Of a stretch of 64,000 nucleotides of DNA, positions 44,163 through 55,727 are shown one piece after another. Each line of letters starts with the position of its first letter. Within the stretch, counting starts at the first letter, position 1. Source of the DNA: Adiantum capillus-veneris (Eukaryota > Streptophyta > Polypodiopsida > Polypodiales > Pteridaceae); contig CM043958.1 in NCBI GenBank assembly GCA_014529385.2, positions 156,031,293 through 156,095,292 of the forward strand, given 5' to 3'. Under the pieces are notes generated by a model, which had not been told where the DNA came from, made no database searches, and saw only the letters and a program-made list of their open reading frames with translations. Both the position numbers and the translations under genes were made by a program.

Positions 44163-45815
44163 CAATAGACTCCAATCCTAGGATTATTAGTGCTTTGGCT
44201 ATGTCTAGCTTACATGATGTTGATGAACCTCTGTCTTTTGATGAAGCACAGAATTCAAAAAATTGGATGGCTACCATGCAATCATAATATGATGCACTTA
44301 TAGAAAATGACACATGGATTTTATGTGATTTGCCTCATGGAAAAAAGACCATTGGTATGAAGTGGGTTTACAAGTTGAAACACAAGGTGGATGGTGAGAT
44401 TGATTGCTATAAGGCTCGACTTGTTGCAAAGGGTTATGCACAGCAAAAAGGAATATATTATGAAGGTACTTTTTCTTCAACTTGTCGTATGACTACTGTG
44501 CGTTTTCTATGTGCATTGGCAGCTCATTTTGGTTGGGATGTACATCAATAAAACATTGTTACTGATTTCTTGAATGGTGACATATTTGAGGAAGTTTATG
44601 TAACACAGCTTCACGGTTTCGTCAAGAAAGGACAAGAGGATAAGGTGTGTAAGTGTAACAAATCTTTGTATGGGTTGAAGCAATCTCCTTGTGCTTTGTA
44701 TAAGAAGGCTAGAACTCTCATTTGGTCAAACAAGTCTTTCGTAACACGCCAATAGAAAGCACATTATATGTAAAGCGTGAGGGTGATGTACTTCTCATTG
44801 TGGTTCTTTATGTAGATGATTTGCTGATCACGGGACCAAATGAGAGACATATTGCTGAATTTAAGGCTGATTTGAATGATACTTTCAAGATGAAAGATTT
44901 GGGGCTGTTGCATCATTAGTTGGGTATACAGTTTAAGCAGTGTGATGGTGGTATTGCCTTGTGTCAGAAAAGTTATGTAGAGACATTGCTATGTAAGCTT
45001 GGACTTCAGGATTGCAAACATATTGCCACTCCCATGGAAATAGGTTTGAAATTGAGTCTTCATGATGCTGGTAATCTTGCAGATGTCACTCTTTACCAGG
45101 ATGCCTCATTTATGTATGTAGCACGAGGCCAAATATTCAGTTTGTAGTCTCACATGTCAGCAAATTTATGCATAGCCTAGGGTCTAAGCATTGGCAGGCT
45201 GCCAAGAGGATTTTTTGCTACTTGAGTGGCACTTTACATCTTGGCTTGTTTTATCCCAAGGGGGGATCATTGCCGCCAGACTTACATGCTTTTTCAGACT
45301 CAGATTGGGCTGTTTGTTTTGACACGCAAAAGTCCACAAGTGGTTTTTGTTTCATGCTTGGCAATTCATGTATATCATGGTTGAGCAAGAAGCAACCTAC
45401 TATGTTCCAGTTGTGAGGCTAAGTATAGGGCAGTCTTCACAGCTACCGTTGAGTGTGTATGGCTCAGACGCCTTATGGATGATTTGGGTGTTGAGCAGGA
45501 CATTGTCAACACTATCTACAGTAATAGTCAAAGCACATTGGCAGTTGCAAGAGGAACCCAATTTTTCATGCTCACATAAATCACATTGAGGTGCATTGCC
45601 ACTATGTCAGGGAGAGGCTCTCAGATCAGCTTGGCTTAGGTGCCAGCACAGGACAACCTTGCAGATCTTTTTACAAAGGCATTGTCTCGTAAGAAGTTTG
45701 AAGCTTTCCGCAAAGCTTTGGGCCTACTACCCTTTGTGGACTGATCATGCCCTCAGGGCATGGCACTTCCCTTACTCATGTGCCAACTCTCGTTCACCGC
45801 ATCACTCCAGGGGGG
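44163..45815 (+). pseudogene. Ty1/copia reverse transcriptase and RNase H, 3' half
   Basis: Starts inside the linker before the reverse transcriptase (EPLSFDEAQNSKNW), then KWVYKLKHKVDGEIDCYKAR, LVAKGYAQQKGIYYEGTFS, DFLNGDIFEEVYV, KSLYGLKQSP, and the catalytic LYVDDLLITG at 44806-44835. RNase H follows with HWQAAKRIFCYLSGT, FSDSDWA and KSTSGFCFMLG. Stops or shifts lie near 44551, 44570, 44750, 44919 and 45145-45170, and the last part is in several frames. Gag, protease and integrase are missing on the left. These missing domains occur, in the opposite orientation, at 57060-58640. Confidence 0.85.
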
Positions 45816-46046
45816 ATTTGCTACCATGTACATGTGGTAGTATGTGTGTGAACACACTTAGGACCGGTGGGGCAATTTTCCCTTCACTAGGAGGTTTTTT
45901 CCCCCGTGCATTGTATATACGCCCATTCATACTAGGGCTATCTATCTTTCCATTGCACACTACGTAATACACTCTCTGTTGTGTGGCTTGAGCTTCGTTC
46001 ATCTTCTCCAATCTATGTGTGTTTTCCTGCAACCCTAATTCCAACA
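45811..46046 (+). repeat. Copia polypurine tract and short 3' LTR
   Basis: GGGGGA at 45811 is followed by TGCTACCATGTACATG at 45819. The stretch to CCAACA at 46046 would give a TG..CA LTR of about 228 bp, a normal size for copia. CTACCATGTACATGTGGTAG near 45821 is itself nearly palindromic. TGTATATACG near 45913 is TATA-like. No second LTR is available to confirm it. Confidence 0.55.
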
Positions 46047-46049
46047 AAA

Positions 46050-47900
46050 GTGTGAGGACAGTTAGATTAGTCCTTAGCTTGTCTGAAAGATCCTTCTAGT
46101 CCTTAAGTCTAGCTTTGGATTGAGTTATCTGGATGTTGGAACCATCTAGCTTCATGTATAGCCCTTGAGCATGTGCGTTAATATCCAAAACTATTGTGTT
46201 CAACTCTTGGATCTTTTTTTCTTGGTCTTCACTTAATAGCGTTAGCTTTTCTACTAACATATTCATATTTTTTAGTTTAGTAATTTTCTTGTGGTTTACT
46301 TCTTGTAGGCTCTAGATTTCAACTTGTGACTTTGCCTAGAGAGCACTTAATTCTTCTAAGAAAGCATTAGCTATCTCTAGTCTTTTGGTTAGGTGTTGGT
46401 TTGAGATTTCCACTTTCTTGATTTTGATTTCTTGTGCATAAAGTTCAACTCTGTCCAACTATTGTATCTGCTTTGTCAGATTCTAAGTCATCAAGAGATT
46501 GCTCTTTTGTCTTTTCTTCAACTAGCACTTTTGTCTATGTGATGGGAAGCTCTTGGGTAGAATCTTATTGCATATTCTCTTGGGACTCCTCGTAGATAGT
46601 ACATAATGTCTTTATTGTGATTTATTAGACTAACATAGCAATAGAAGTTCCATCAAATTCATTTGTTCAGGTTGTTTCTTCTATCTCTGCTTCAACTTCT
46701 ACTCTTTCTCTTTCCTCTTGGCCATAAATAAACTCTAGATTTGTGAGAGGATCCTTGCCTTGATGTTACATGGGGTTCTTTATTCAAAGATTCCTTCAAT
46801 TTGGATTTTAGAACTCTCCAAGTTCTCCCTCCCTATAGGCCTCTTTCCCTTTCAAAATCTTCTTTCTCCTTTTCTAGCCTTGCAGCTCTTTGTGTAGGTT
46901 CTTCTATGATCATTGGGGTGGTACTTTGAGTTGTTTGGATCTTATTTTCCCCATCTTCTTTTTACCCTTTGTAGCCCTTCTTATCTCTTTTTCATTTTCC
47001 AATGGTTCTAGAACACTCTCCTACTCTTCCATGGGGCCTTAAGAAGGTTGCATTAACTTCCTCTTTCATCTTCTAGTAGGGTGAGTTGCAGCTTCTTGGT
47101 CTTCTTTTTCTTGTTGTTCCTTTTCCACACCTACTATCATCCAAGCATTTTGATCAGGTGCATGCAATAGGTTGTCGATCATACCCACTGCATGGTGGGA
47201 AATCTTGGTGAGAACTTTCTTTTTGGTGCTCTTTAATGTGTTGAACACATATGAAGCATGGTCTATGGGCATTGATAGCTTGGTCTTCAAGGAGGTGGTG
47301 AAAGTTGATGCCACTGCATGATTGGGGCATGTATATCTTGGTTATGAGAAGTGGAAGTGTTGGTGGAAGAGTAGGGTGGGGTCTTCTGCCGGCTTATGGA
47401 TCATGTAGTAAAAGTTTTTGGGCAGTATTCCTAGTGAATATTTATATTCTCTTCTTTTCCTTAGATTGCATTGATTCTCCCTCTTTTGGGATCTTTAAAG
47501 CTTTTGCTACTATTTATTTTCTTATATTGACCTCGATAGCTTGGCAAGTGGAGTCAACAATCCTTCATGTACCATCTTCTTGGATTGATTTGAGGATCTT
47601 GTACGCCCTTTGTTAGTTGACTCCATAGGAATCCGTTTGGTAGAAGGGTAGCAAGCCTAGTATTTTGTGTAATTCTCTAACCTCTGAAGCTTGACATACA
47701 TCTTATATTTCCTTGGGAAGCAGTTGCAACTCTATTGCCTCGGTGTTCGCACTTCTAAATTTTCCATGGAAAATAGTCTTCTTCTTTGTCATGGCTGGCA
47801 AACTTTGCATTGATCCTGGAGTCAACACATAGGATTTGGCACATTAGGTACACTTTAGATTGGAAAAATCCTTGTAATGCCCTATTTGAGCTGGGGTAAG
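46050..47900 (-). pseudogene. Gag-like ORF and coiled coil, minus strand, heavily broken
   Basis: Third copy of the Gag-like type found at 7172 and 13316-15287. Matching segments on the minus strand are AIELQLLPKEI near 47730, ILKSIQEDGT near 47600, VAKALKIPKEG near 47500, PRYTCPNHAVASTFTT near 47310 and a Glu/Lys-rich end near 47080. A coiled-coil region lies at about 46500-46060 (SNQHLTKRLEIANAFLEEL). Many stops. Its leader is cut at 47976 by the complete chromovirus and resumes at 56756. Confidence 0.6.
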
Positions 47901-47976
47901 CCAGATTCAAGTTTAAAACTATTACTAAAAGCCATAAAAACAGAATGCAATTACCAAAAATAAATGTGACAAAAAA

Positions 47977-49577
47977 TGTCATAAAATCTAATATCTAACC
48001 AACCCAAATGATTTTCTCATATTAAATTGATCACTTAATGTGGGAGAATAAACGGGAACAAGTGTTAAGATATAGATATGTGCTTATAGATCTATCTCAA
48101 CACGGGGCCAACAGTAAAGGGCCCAAATGGGAGATGGTCTATCAAGAGCAAGGCTAACCAATGGAGCATAAGACCTTAGGGTTAGCTTCATTGAAGACCT
48201 CCAATAATGTGTGTAAAAGTCCTTTGACCTTAGGTAAGCTAGGGCTGAGCTTGAGGTGGGAACCTGGCCCAAACTCGAGGTGCTTGTCGTGCTTGAGGTG
48301 CTTGATTAAGATGCTTGAGGTGTTTGACTGGCTCCATGCTTGAGGTGCTTGACTTGGTGCATGATTAAGGTGCTTGAGGTGCCTTTGAGAACCTTGCCTG
48401 AGATGCTTGTGGGAACACCCCCTACTTCAAGTGCTTAGTCACGCTTGATGACTAAGGGGCTTGCTCATCCAAAGTCAAAAATATCCCTAGAAGGAGGGGG
48501 GGCGAGCCTACAAGGGGGGGGGATGAGAGAGAACACACACACACACACACACAAGGGAAGCCCCAGCTTGAAGAGGCAGCAAGGACACTTGTCAAGTTCC
48601 TCCTCATGTTGCCCTCATGGTGTGCCTGAAACCTATTGGTTGGCCACCCAAGGGGTCCAATGATAATAAAGGATATTTAATTAATTGATTTTGCATTTAT
48701 CAAGTCCTCTCTCTCAAAGGGGAAAGGGGGACACTTGTCCCAAGGCTATCCCTGTTGCTTGTAATGGCTTCTGCTTGTGATTGGCTAGGCCTGGAGGGGT
48801 CCAATGAGCTTCAAGCATGAGCTACAAGGGGGGGTCGACCCAAGCAAGCCAGGGGGGTGCTTAAGGGGTATACTCACCCACACACACTCACAAACACTCT
48901 CATTGTGTACTATGCAAAGTGCAAGAGCTCCCTCTCTTTCTCCAGGCAAGTAGAGGTTGAGAGCCTACACCAACACTCTTGGCTATGGAGTGCAAATCCA
49001 TCCAAGAGACATGCTTCAATGCTTGAGCTTGCCATCTATTTCTTCTTCATTACTATGCTATTATGTATGCTAGCACAAGAGTTATGATAAGTGAGGAACT
49101 AGCTCTTTCTCGTATGAAATGTTTCTTCTTCCTCTTCCCTACCCTCATTCCCTGCTAGCTCTCTCCACCTTCGAAGGTGTTTGAGGTCTTGGGACTGAGG
49201 CTTGGTATAGTTAAAACTTTCTTCAAGTTTAGGTTATGCTATTATGATGATGCATGAAGCTTTCCATCTTCATTGCTTCACCTAGGTCACAAGGAACACA
49301 AAGAATGTATTGCAACAAGTCTCTCTTTATGGGAGAAATCATAATACAAATGCCTATTGGAGAGGGGACCGGCTCCACATAAATCCGGTCCTCAACTGTT
49401 GTCATGTTCTCTAAATTCTCTCTCTTGTAAAAGTATTGTCTATGCCAAGTTAACTAATTGCTATGATTATGTTGCTATCTTCAATTATGTCAACCCGCTA
49501 TGCTCACAAAACCATTTCTTGAAAGTACTCTCATTAAATTCCGCTACTCTCAAATTGAATAGGAAAATTCCATTACA
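47977..49577 (+). repeat. 5' LTR of the complete chromovirus
   Basis: 1601 bp, TG..CA ends. Holds many copies of TGCTTGAGGTGCTTGA-like words at 48270-48460, G-rich runs, and a CA microsatellite at about 48533-48553. Paired with 55143-56750. Confidence 0.93.
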
Positions 49578-49578
49578 T

Positions 49579-49590
49579 TGGTATCAGAGC
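49579..49590 (+). other. Primer-binding site (initiator tRNA-Met type)
   Basis: TGGTATCAGAGC begins two bases after the 5' LTR. This is the standard plant site for initiator methionine tRNA. Confidence 0.93.
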
Positions 49591-49991
49591 ATTTGGTTTC
49601 TCTTTTCTTGCTTAAGAAGAGAGGTCCTTTAGTAGCCTATAAATGGTTGATGTTGTTAATTATAATAGAGTAAGTGGAACTAGGATCTAATATTGGTTTT
49701 ATTAAGCCCACTATGTGGGGGATGGTGCACACCTCGGGAGCTTTGGACTTAATAATGGAGTCATTTTAGACTTGCCTACGACTTTACCATTATTGAGCCA
49801 TAAGAAGTCCGAAAGGAGCTAGCCCTTGGCAACTCTGCTATGTTATACCTACTCCTCTACTCTCTATAATTAACCACTTTGAGCCGTGGGTGTAGATACT
49901 TAAGAGCCGATTTTCAAAGGCTAAGAGGAGTGGCAACTAAGGTTTTGTATTGCCAAAGCATACACTAAGTATAAACATAAATTTTGTTAAC
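49591..49991 (+). other. Untranslated leader of the complete chromovirus
   Basis: About 400 bp between the primer site and the Gag ATG. No coding signal. It contains several short inverted stretches but nothing I can name. Confidence 0.6.
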
Positions 49992-51417
49992 ATGGCTGAC
50001 AATAATCAAGAGAGTAGAATGAACATTGATAGATTTGATTTTGCACATGAAGGTGCTAATGATGATGCTCCCATGTTTGTGAATTATCTCGTCACTAGGT
50101 TGCAACAAGCTATGGGCAACCCTGTTTTGCAAGCCGAAGTTACTCAACAACTTCGTGCTTATGGAATTTCCCTTCCTCTCCCAGAGGAGAGAGAGCTTAG
50201 GAGGCCTCTTGAAGAGACCCCCAAAAGAAGACTCTCTCCCATTCGAGAGGAGGAATCCAAAGAGAAAGAAATCAATGACAGTCTAAGTTCTTTTGAAGAT
50301 GTGGCTCCACGAAGACGGCGGTCTAGACGATCGCCTACTCCTCCCAAGAGGAAAAGATCAACCCATAGTCCTTCTCCTCATCACTCTGAAAGGCAAGAGA
50401 GGAAACAAAGGAAGAAAAGGGCTAGGAAGAGGTCACCCTCTTCTCCTTCTTCTTCACCTTCCTCCTCTTCCGATGAAAGTTATGGCTATTCTCCTAGAGA
50501 ATACAAGAGGGGAGAACATCGCAAATCATTTCGTGCATGGCGAAGGTCACAAAAGCTAAAGAAGTTCAAGGAGGGAGGAAAGAGTATCTCTTTTCTCACC
50601 TATGATGGCACCTTTGGTGCTACCGACAAAGTGTTGGCCTTCATCCAGCAATTTCATGCGGCCTTTGGGGACGAGGGCTTCACAGAGTCCTCCAAGCTAC
50701 GCCATGTAGCTATGCACTTCCAAAAATCAGCTCGTCAATGGTGGGCTAGCCTTCGTGGCAATGGAGAAGCCCCAAAGACATGGAAAACTCTACAAGTTTC
50801 CATCATGAAGCAATTTCTTCCAAGTGATACTAAAGATAAAGTTCTTACCGAATGGCACGGCTTGAAGCTTCTCTCATGAGTCTATCAACAAGTATGTAGA
50901 CAAGTTTTGGGATTTACATCTCAAAGCTACTGTCTTTCAAAAGATAGACTTTGCCGAGCAAAGACAGCAATTCTGTGCGCGATTACCTGAAGAGATGGCC
51001 GAATACATCAACTCTCAACGGCCCGGTACTATTACCGAAGTAATCCACCACACCATGGTTGCTTCACGCATCAATTTCCATCAAGGGGCTAGACGTAATG
51101 TCAAGCCCATGGAAAACAAAGATAAAAATGATGCAAAGGGGAAATCCAATGCTCAAAATAATTCCCAAGGCACTTCCAACAACAAAAATAACAACAACAA
51201 CAATCGGTCCAAGGAGAAGGGAGTTTACAAAGGTAAAAACAAACTCTCTCCTGAAGAGCTTGAAGCTTTTTGCAAGGACCATAAGTGTTTCAAGTGTGGG
51301 GAGCAAGGACATGGCTATCGTTCTTGCCCCAAGAAGAATACTCGCAATGAGACTCCTAGGGCTTCCACCATCGAAGCTCCAAAAGAGGATGCTCATTGCA
51401 AAGGATCATCACTTTAA
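49992..51417 (+). pseudogene. Gag of the complete chromovirus, one frameshift
   Basis: ATG at 49992 (MADNNQESRMNID). An Arg/Ser-rich stretch (RRRRSRRSPTPPKRKR) lies around residues 105-160. The capsid-like domain runs from YDGTFGATDKVLAF to the conserved ARQWWASL and WKTLQVSIMKQFLP. A frameshift at about 50875 ends the first frame at a TGA; the second frame resumes as INKYVDKFWDLHLK and continues to a CCHC knuckle, CFKCGEQGHGYRSC, near 51295. A TAA at 51415-51417 lies in frame with Pol, so Gag and Pol were probably one ORF. The Arg/Ser-rich insert is notable for a Gag and could act in nuclear entry or RNA binding; that is inference. Confidence 0.85.
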
Positions 51418-53278
51418 TATGCGTGGGGAAAGGTAAGAGAGCATGATGCCTTCATCTTGTTTGACCCAGGCTCTACTCTCAACTTCATATCAATAGAGTT
51501 GGCCACCAAGTTGGGCATTCAAGATTTTGAGATGGGAGATATAGTAACAGCTGATGCAGCTTTCAAGGGACAACAAGCCTCCGTTACTCCCTTGATTGGG
51601 AAGTTGAGGCTTCATGTCCAAAGCTATGTCGACAAAGAAGACTTCTTCATCTCTCCTCTCCAACATCAGGATGTTATCCTAGGGTCACCATGGTTTGATA
51701 GCATGGCTTCCAACATGAAGTTCCCTGAAAGGAGAATTTACTTCACCTACAGGGGAAAGAACATGTATATAGATGCTAGTGAGCGTGGTCACACTATTCC
51801 ACTTGTAAATCCTCTTTCTTTTGATAAATCAATGAAGAGCTCAGTTTCTGCGTACATGATTTATGTCAAAGAGTCTCTAAAAGCTAATAATGTTTCATCA
51901 AATGAAAATGATAGGAATCAAGAAGAGTTAGACTTGTCTACTTTTCTAAAAGGATTCCAAGATGTGTTCATCGATGATATCCCTATGGACCTACCTCCAA
52001 AACGAGGGGATGATGACCATCGTATTGAGCTCCTTCCAGGAAGCTCACCGCCTAACAAACCTCCTTATCGAGTCTCACAAGCTCAACAAGAGGAGATTAT
52101 GAGGCAAGTACAGGAATTGGTAGACAAAGGGATGGTGAGGCCTAGTTCCTCTCCCTTTTGTTCTCCAGTCCTTTTAGTGCAAAAGAAAGATGGTACATAC
52201 CGTATGTGTGTGGACTATCGATCACTAAACCATATCACTATCAAAAACAGATTTCCTGTGCCTCGGGTAGAAGATCTGTTTGATAAGCTACAAGGCTCTA
52301 CCTACTTCAGTAGGATTGACCTTAAGAGTGGCTATCATCAAATAAGGATAGTGGATGAAGATATCCTAAAGACCGCGTTTCGCACAACATTTGGTCTTTA
52401 TGAATATATAGTCATGCCTTTTGGCTTGACTAATGCACCAACTACTTTCAATCGTCTCATGGAGAAAATTTTTAGACCATATCGTAAATTCACTGGAGTG
52501 TTCTTTGATGATATCATCATCTACTCCAAGTCTTTGGAGGAACATAAGCAACATCTCCAAGTGATTTTTCAAGCCTTGAGGGAGAACAAACTTTTTCTCA
52601 ACCAAAAGAAAAGTGAATTCTTCCTTCAAGAGATTCAATATCTAGGTCATATTATCTCTCACGATGGTATTCGTATGGATCCATCAAAGTTAGAGGTAAT
52701 AAAATCATGGCCTAACCCAAGGAATCTACATGAGCTAAGAAGCTTTATTGGTATGTGTACATACTATAGATGCTTCATAGCAAAATTCTCTCAAGTAGCA
52801 GGACCACTACACGACTTAACAAAGAAGAACGTTAAGTTTGTATGGACTGCTAAGGAGCAAAATGCTTTTGAAAAACTCAAAGAGAAGCTTACTTCCCAAC
52901 CAGTCCTCGTGCTTCCGGATCTCTCAAAGCCATTTGAGGTCCAATGTGATGCGTGTGGTGATTGCCTTGGAGCGGTTTTTCTTCAAGAAGGGCATGCCAT
53001 AGCATATGAGAGCCGAAGGCTCAGTAGTGATGAACGAGTCTTGGGCATTTATGAGAAAGAGCTTTTAGCTGTTCTACATGCCCTAGACACATGGAAGCAC
53101 TACCTATAGGGGACTCCATTTATCCTACGAACCAACCACCAAAGTCTCAAGTATTTCATGACGCAAACTAAGCTTTCCGACAAACAAATGAGGTGGGCAA
53201 ATTTTCTTTCGCAATTTAATTTCCATATTGCTCACATAGCTGGTAAGCACAATCAAGTTGCCGATGCACTTTCACGAC
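51418..53278 (+). pseudogene. Protease, reverse transcriptase and RNase H of the complete chromovirus
   Basis: Retropepsin motif LFDPGSTLNFIS near 51460 (Pro in place of Ser/Thr in D-[ST]-G). Reverse transcriptase from PPYRVSQAQQEEI with YRMCVDYRSLN, FSRIDLKSGYHQI, VMPFGLTNAPTTF and the catalytic FFDDIIIYS at 52501-52527. The connection and RNase H have VQCDACGDCLGAVF, YEKELLAVLHALD and RTNHQSLKYF, where the usual T-D-H Asp is Asn. HIAGKHNQVADALSRR closes the domain. A long open frame of 550 codons covers 51457-53109, ended by a TAG, then the frame continues. So one stop inside RNase H and an altered catalytic Asp are the main defects. Confidence 0.9.
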
Positions 53279-54782
53279 GACCAAAAGTTAATGCGGTGTC
53301 TATAGCTACTCACAATGATCTATCCTCTATGATAGATGAGTATGCTACTGACTCTGACTTTCGAGACATAATGTCAGCCCTTGCTTTGGGGAAGAAAGAG
53401 GAACCATTCACCTTGCAAGATGGTTATCTTCTCCACGGCAATAGGCTATGTGTTACCCATTCCCTTCGTGAGAAGGTTATGTATGAATCCCATGCTCCTC
53501 CATATGCAGGGCATAGAGGTATTCAACCTACTCTCCGAGGAGTAGAGACGTATTTCTATTGGCCTACCATGAAAGTGGAAAATACAAGAGTATGTTTCAA
53601 AATGTGTAGTATGCCAAAAGACCAAGTATGATAGAGGGAAGCAACTTGGATTACTCCAGCCATTGCCTATTCCAAATTCGCCATGGGAGAGTATATCCAT
53701 GGATTTCATCTTTGGATTACCCAAGTCTATCCATGGGAATACAGGAATATGGACAATAGTCGACAGGTTTAGCAAGCAAGCACATTTTATTCCTGTCAAA
53801 AAGACTATTAAGGAACATCAAATGGCAACTCTCTTCATATCTCAGATTTTCAAGCACCATGGATTACCCACATCCATCGTGTCAGATAGAGATCCTAGAA
53901 TGACCAGTAATTTCTGGAAAGGTCTCTTTGAAAATCTAGGAACAAGATTGAATTTCTCTTTGGCCTATCACCCACAAACGGATGGCCAAAGTGAGATAGC
54001 CAATCTTACGATACTCGATCTACTCAAGACTTATGTTACCGAATTAGATCAACGCTCACAATGGGAAAATTATTTACCTCTAGTAGAGTATGCCTACAAT
54101 AATACTGTCCATACTTCTACGGGGAAAGCACCTTTCGAGATCATAGAGGGAAGACCTAAAAGTCCCTTGCTACTCAAAGTACATGGGAAGATCTTCGCCG
54201 CCGATGAGTATAGCCGTGACCTAACAAGAATCTTTTCAAAAGATTAGGGAGGCTATAGCCATGTCTCAACAAAGGCAAAAAGCTGCTGTTGATAAGCACA
54301 GAAGAGCCTTAATGTTCAAAGAAAATGATTGGGTCTTACTCAAGTTTCCTAAGGCTCGATTAAGGCAAACCACGGGCAAAAATCCTACGGGCCATCAAAA
54401 GTATTATGCTAAACTAGCAAAAAGATACTATGGTCCTTTCCAGATCTTGAAGCCCATCAATGAGACGGCTTATCAACTCAAGTTGCCCAACCATTGGCTT
54501 ATACACAATGCCTTTCATGTAAGCCTACTTAAGCCCTACAAAGGAGAGCCACCAACTGGACCAATTATTGAAGACCCTCCCGAAGTTGAAGACCAAGAAG
54601 AGGTGCTACAACCCGAAGCTGTCCTTCGGCATGAAGACAAGGTACTACAACATGGTAAGATAATCCGACGGTATCTTATTAAGTTCAAAAATTATCCTTT
54701 TGAAGATGCTAGATGGATGCAAGGAGTACAACTTAAGGATAGTATGAACCTTGTCAATGCTTACAATCCTACATTAGAGTAA
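53279..54782 (+). pseudogene. Integrase and chromodomain-like end of the complete chromovirus
   Basis: His residues of the HHCC finger in ESHAPPYAGHRG near 53487. The Cys pair lies just after a frameshift near 53585. Core: SMDFIFGLPKS near 53695, VSDRDPRMTSNFW near 53880 and the Glu in DGQSEIANL near 53990, all in one frame to 54247. A second shift near 54223, where this copy has one extra base relative to the 11.3-kb copy, moves to the frame 54261-54782. That frame has YYGPFQILKPI, HNAFHVSLLKPYKG and a C-terminal IIRRYLIKFKNYPFEDARW, which resembles a chromodomain. The catalytic triad is intact, but two shifts break the protein. Confidence 0.88.
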
Positions 54783-55142
54783 GCAAATGTACAAATTTCT
54801 TTTAAATGACTCATGTTTTTGTCTTATAAGACTAGTCCTCTTTTTAATTGTGCACAAATTTAACTAGTATGTATGCTTAGAATCATGTTTGTGATGACGA
54901 CGTCTCTCAAACACCAAGTAGAATTTGTCACTCTACTTTGGGAGAATGAAATGGACTAAAGAGCAGACATGCTTGCGGCAGCTATGTCTCCCAAGCACCA
55001 AATGGATTAGTCATCCATCTTGGAAAGATGTCGTAGGGTAAAAAATGGATCCTCTACCCGCTAAGTACGATTGACTAATGACTAAGGCTTTCTCTCTTCT
55101 ACCTCATAGTCGAGGACGACTATGATTTCAAGAGAGAGGTAA
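54783..55142 (+). other. 3' untranslated region and polypurine tract
   Basis: Non-coding. The string GACGACGTCTCTCAAACACC recurs in the older copy near 11951. AAGAGAGAGGTA just before 55143 is the polypurine tract. Confidence 0.7.
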
Positions 55143-55696
55143 TGTCATAAAATCTAATATCTAACCAACCCAAATGATTTTCTCATATTAAATTGATCAC
55201 TTAATGTGGGAGAATAAACGGGAACAAGTGATAAGATATAGATATGTGCTTATAGATCTATCTCAACACGGGGCCAATAGTAAAGGGGCCCAAATAGGAG
55301 ATGCTCTATCAAGAGCAAGGATAACCAATGGAGCATAAGACCTTAGGGTTAGCTTCATTGAAGACCTCCAATAATGTGTGTAAAAGTCCTTTGACCTTAG
55401 GTAAGCTAGGGCTGAGCTTGAGGTGGGAACCCGGCCCAAACTCGAGGTGCTTGTCGTGCTTGAGGTGATTGATTAAGATGCTTGAGGTGCTTGACTGGCT
55501 CCATGCTTGAGGTGCTTGACTTGGTGCATGATTAAGGTGCTTGAGGTGCCTTGAGAAGCTTGCCTGAGATGCTTGTGGGAACACCCCCTACTTCAAGTGC
55601 TTAGTCATGCTTGATGACTAAGGGGCTTGCTCATCCAAAGTCAAAAAGATCCCTACAAGGAGGGGGGGAGAGCCTAAAAGGGGGGGGATGAGAGAG

Positions 55697-55727
<31 letters not shown>

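Noticed and set aside
44152-44163. A host gene at the Gag/copia boundary
   Set aside because: Sequence passes directly from family-X Gag (minus) to copia linker (plus) with no room for a gene.
45802-46047. Minus-strand frame linking the coiled coil to further residues
   Set aside because: It runs into the copia LTR and is a chance read-through.
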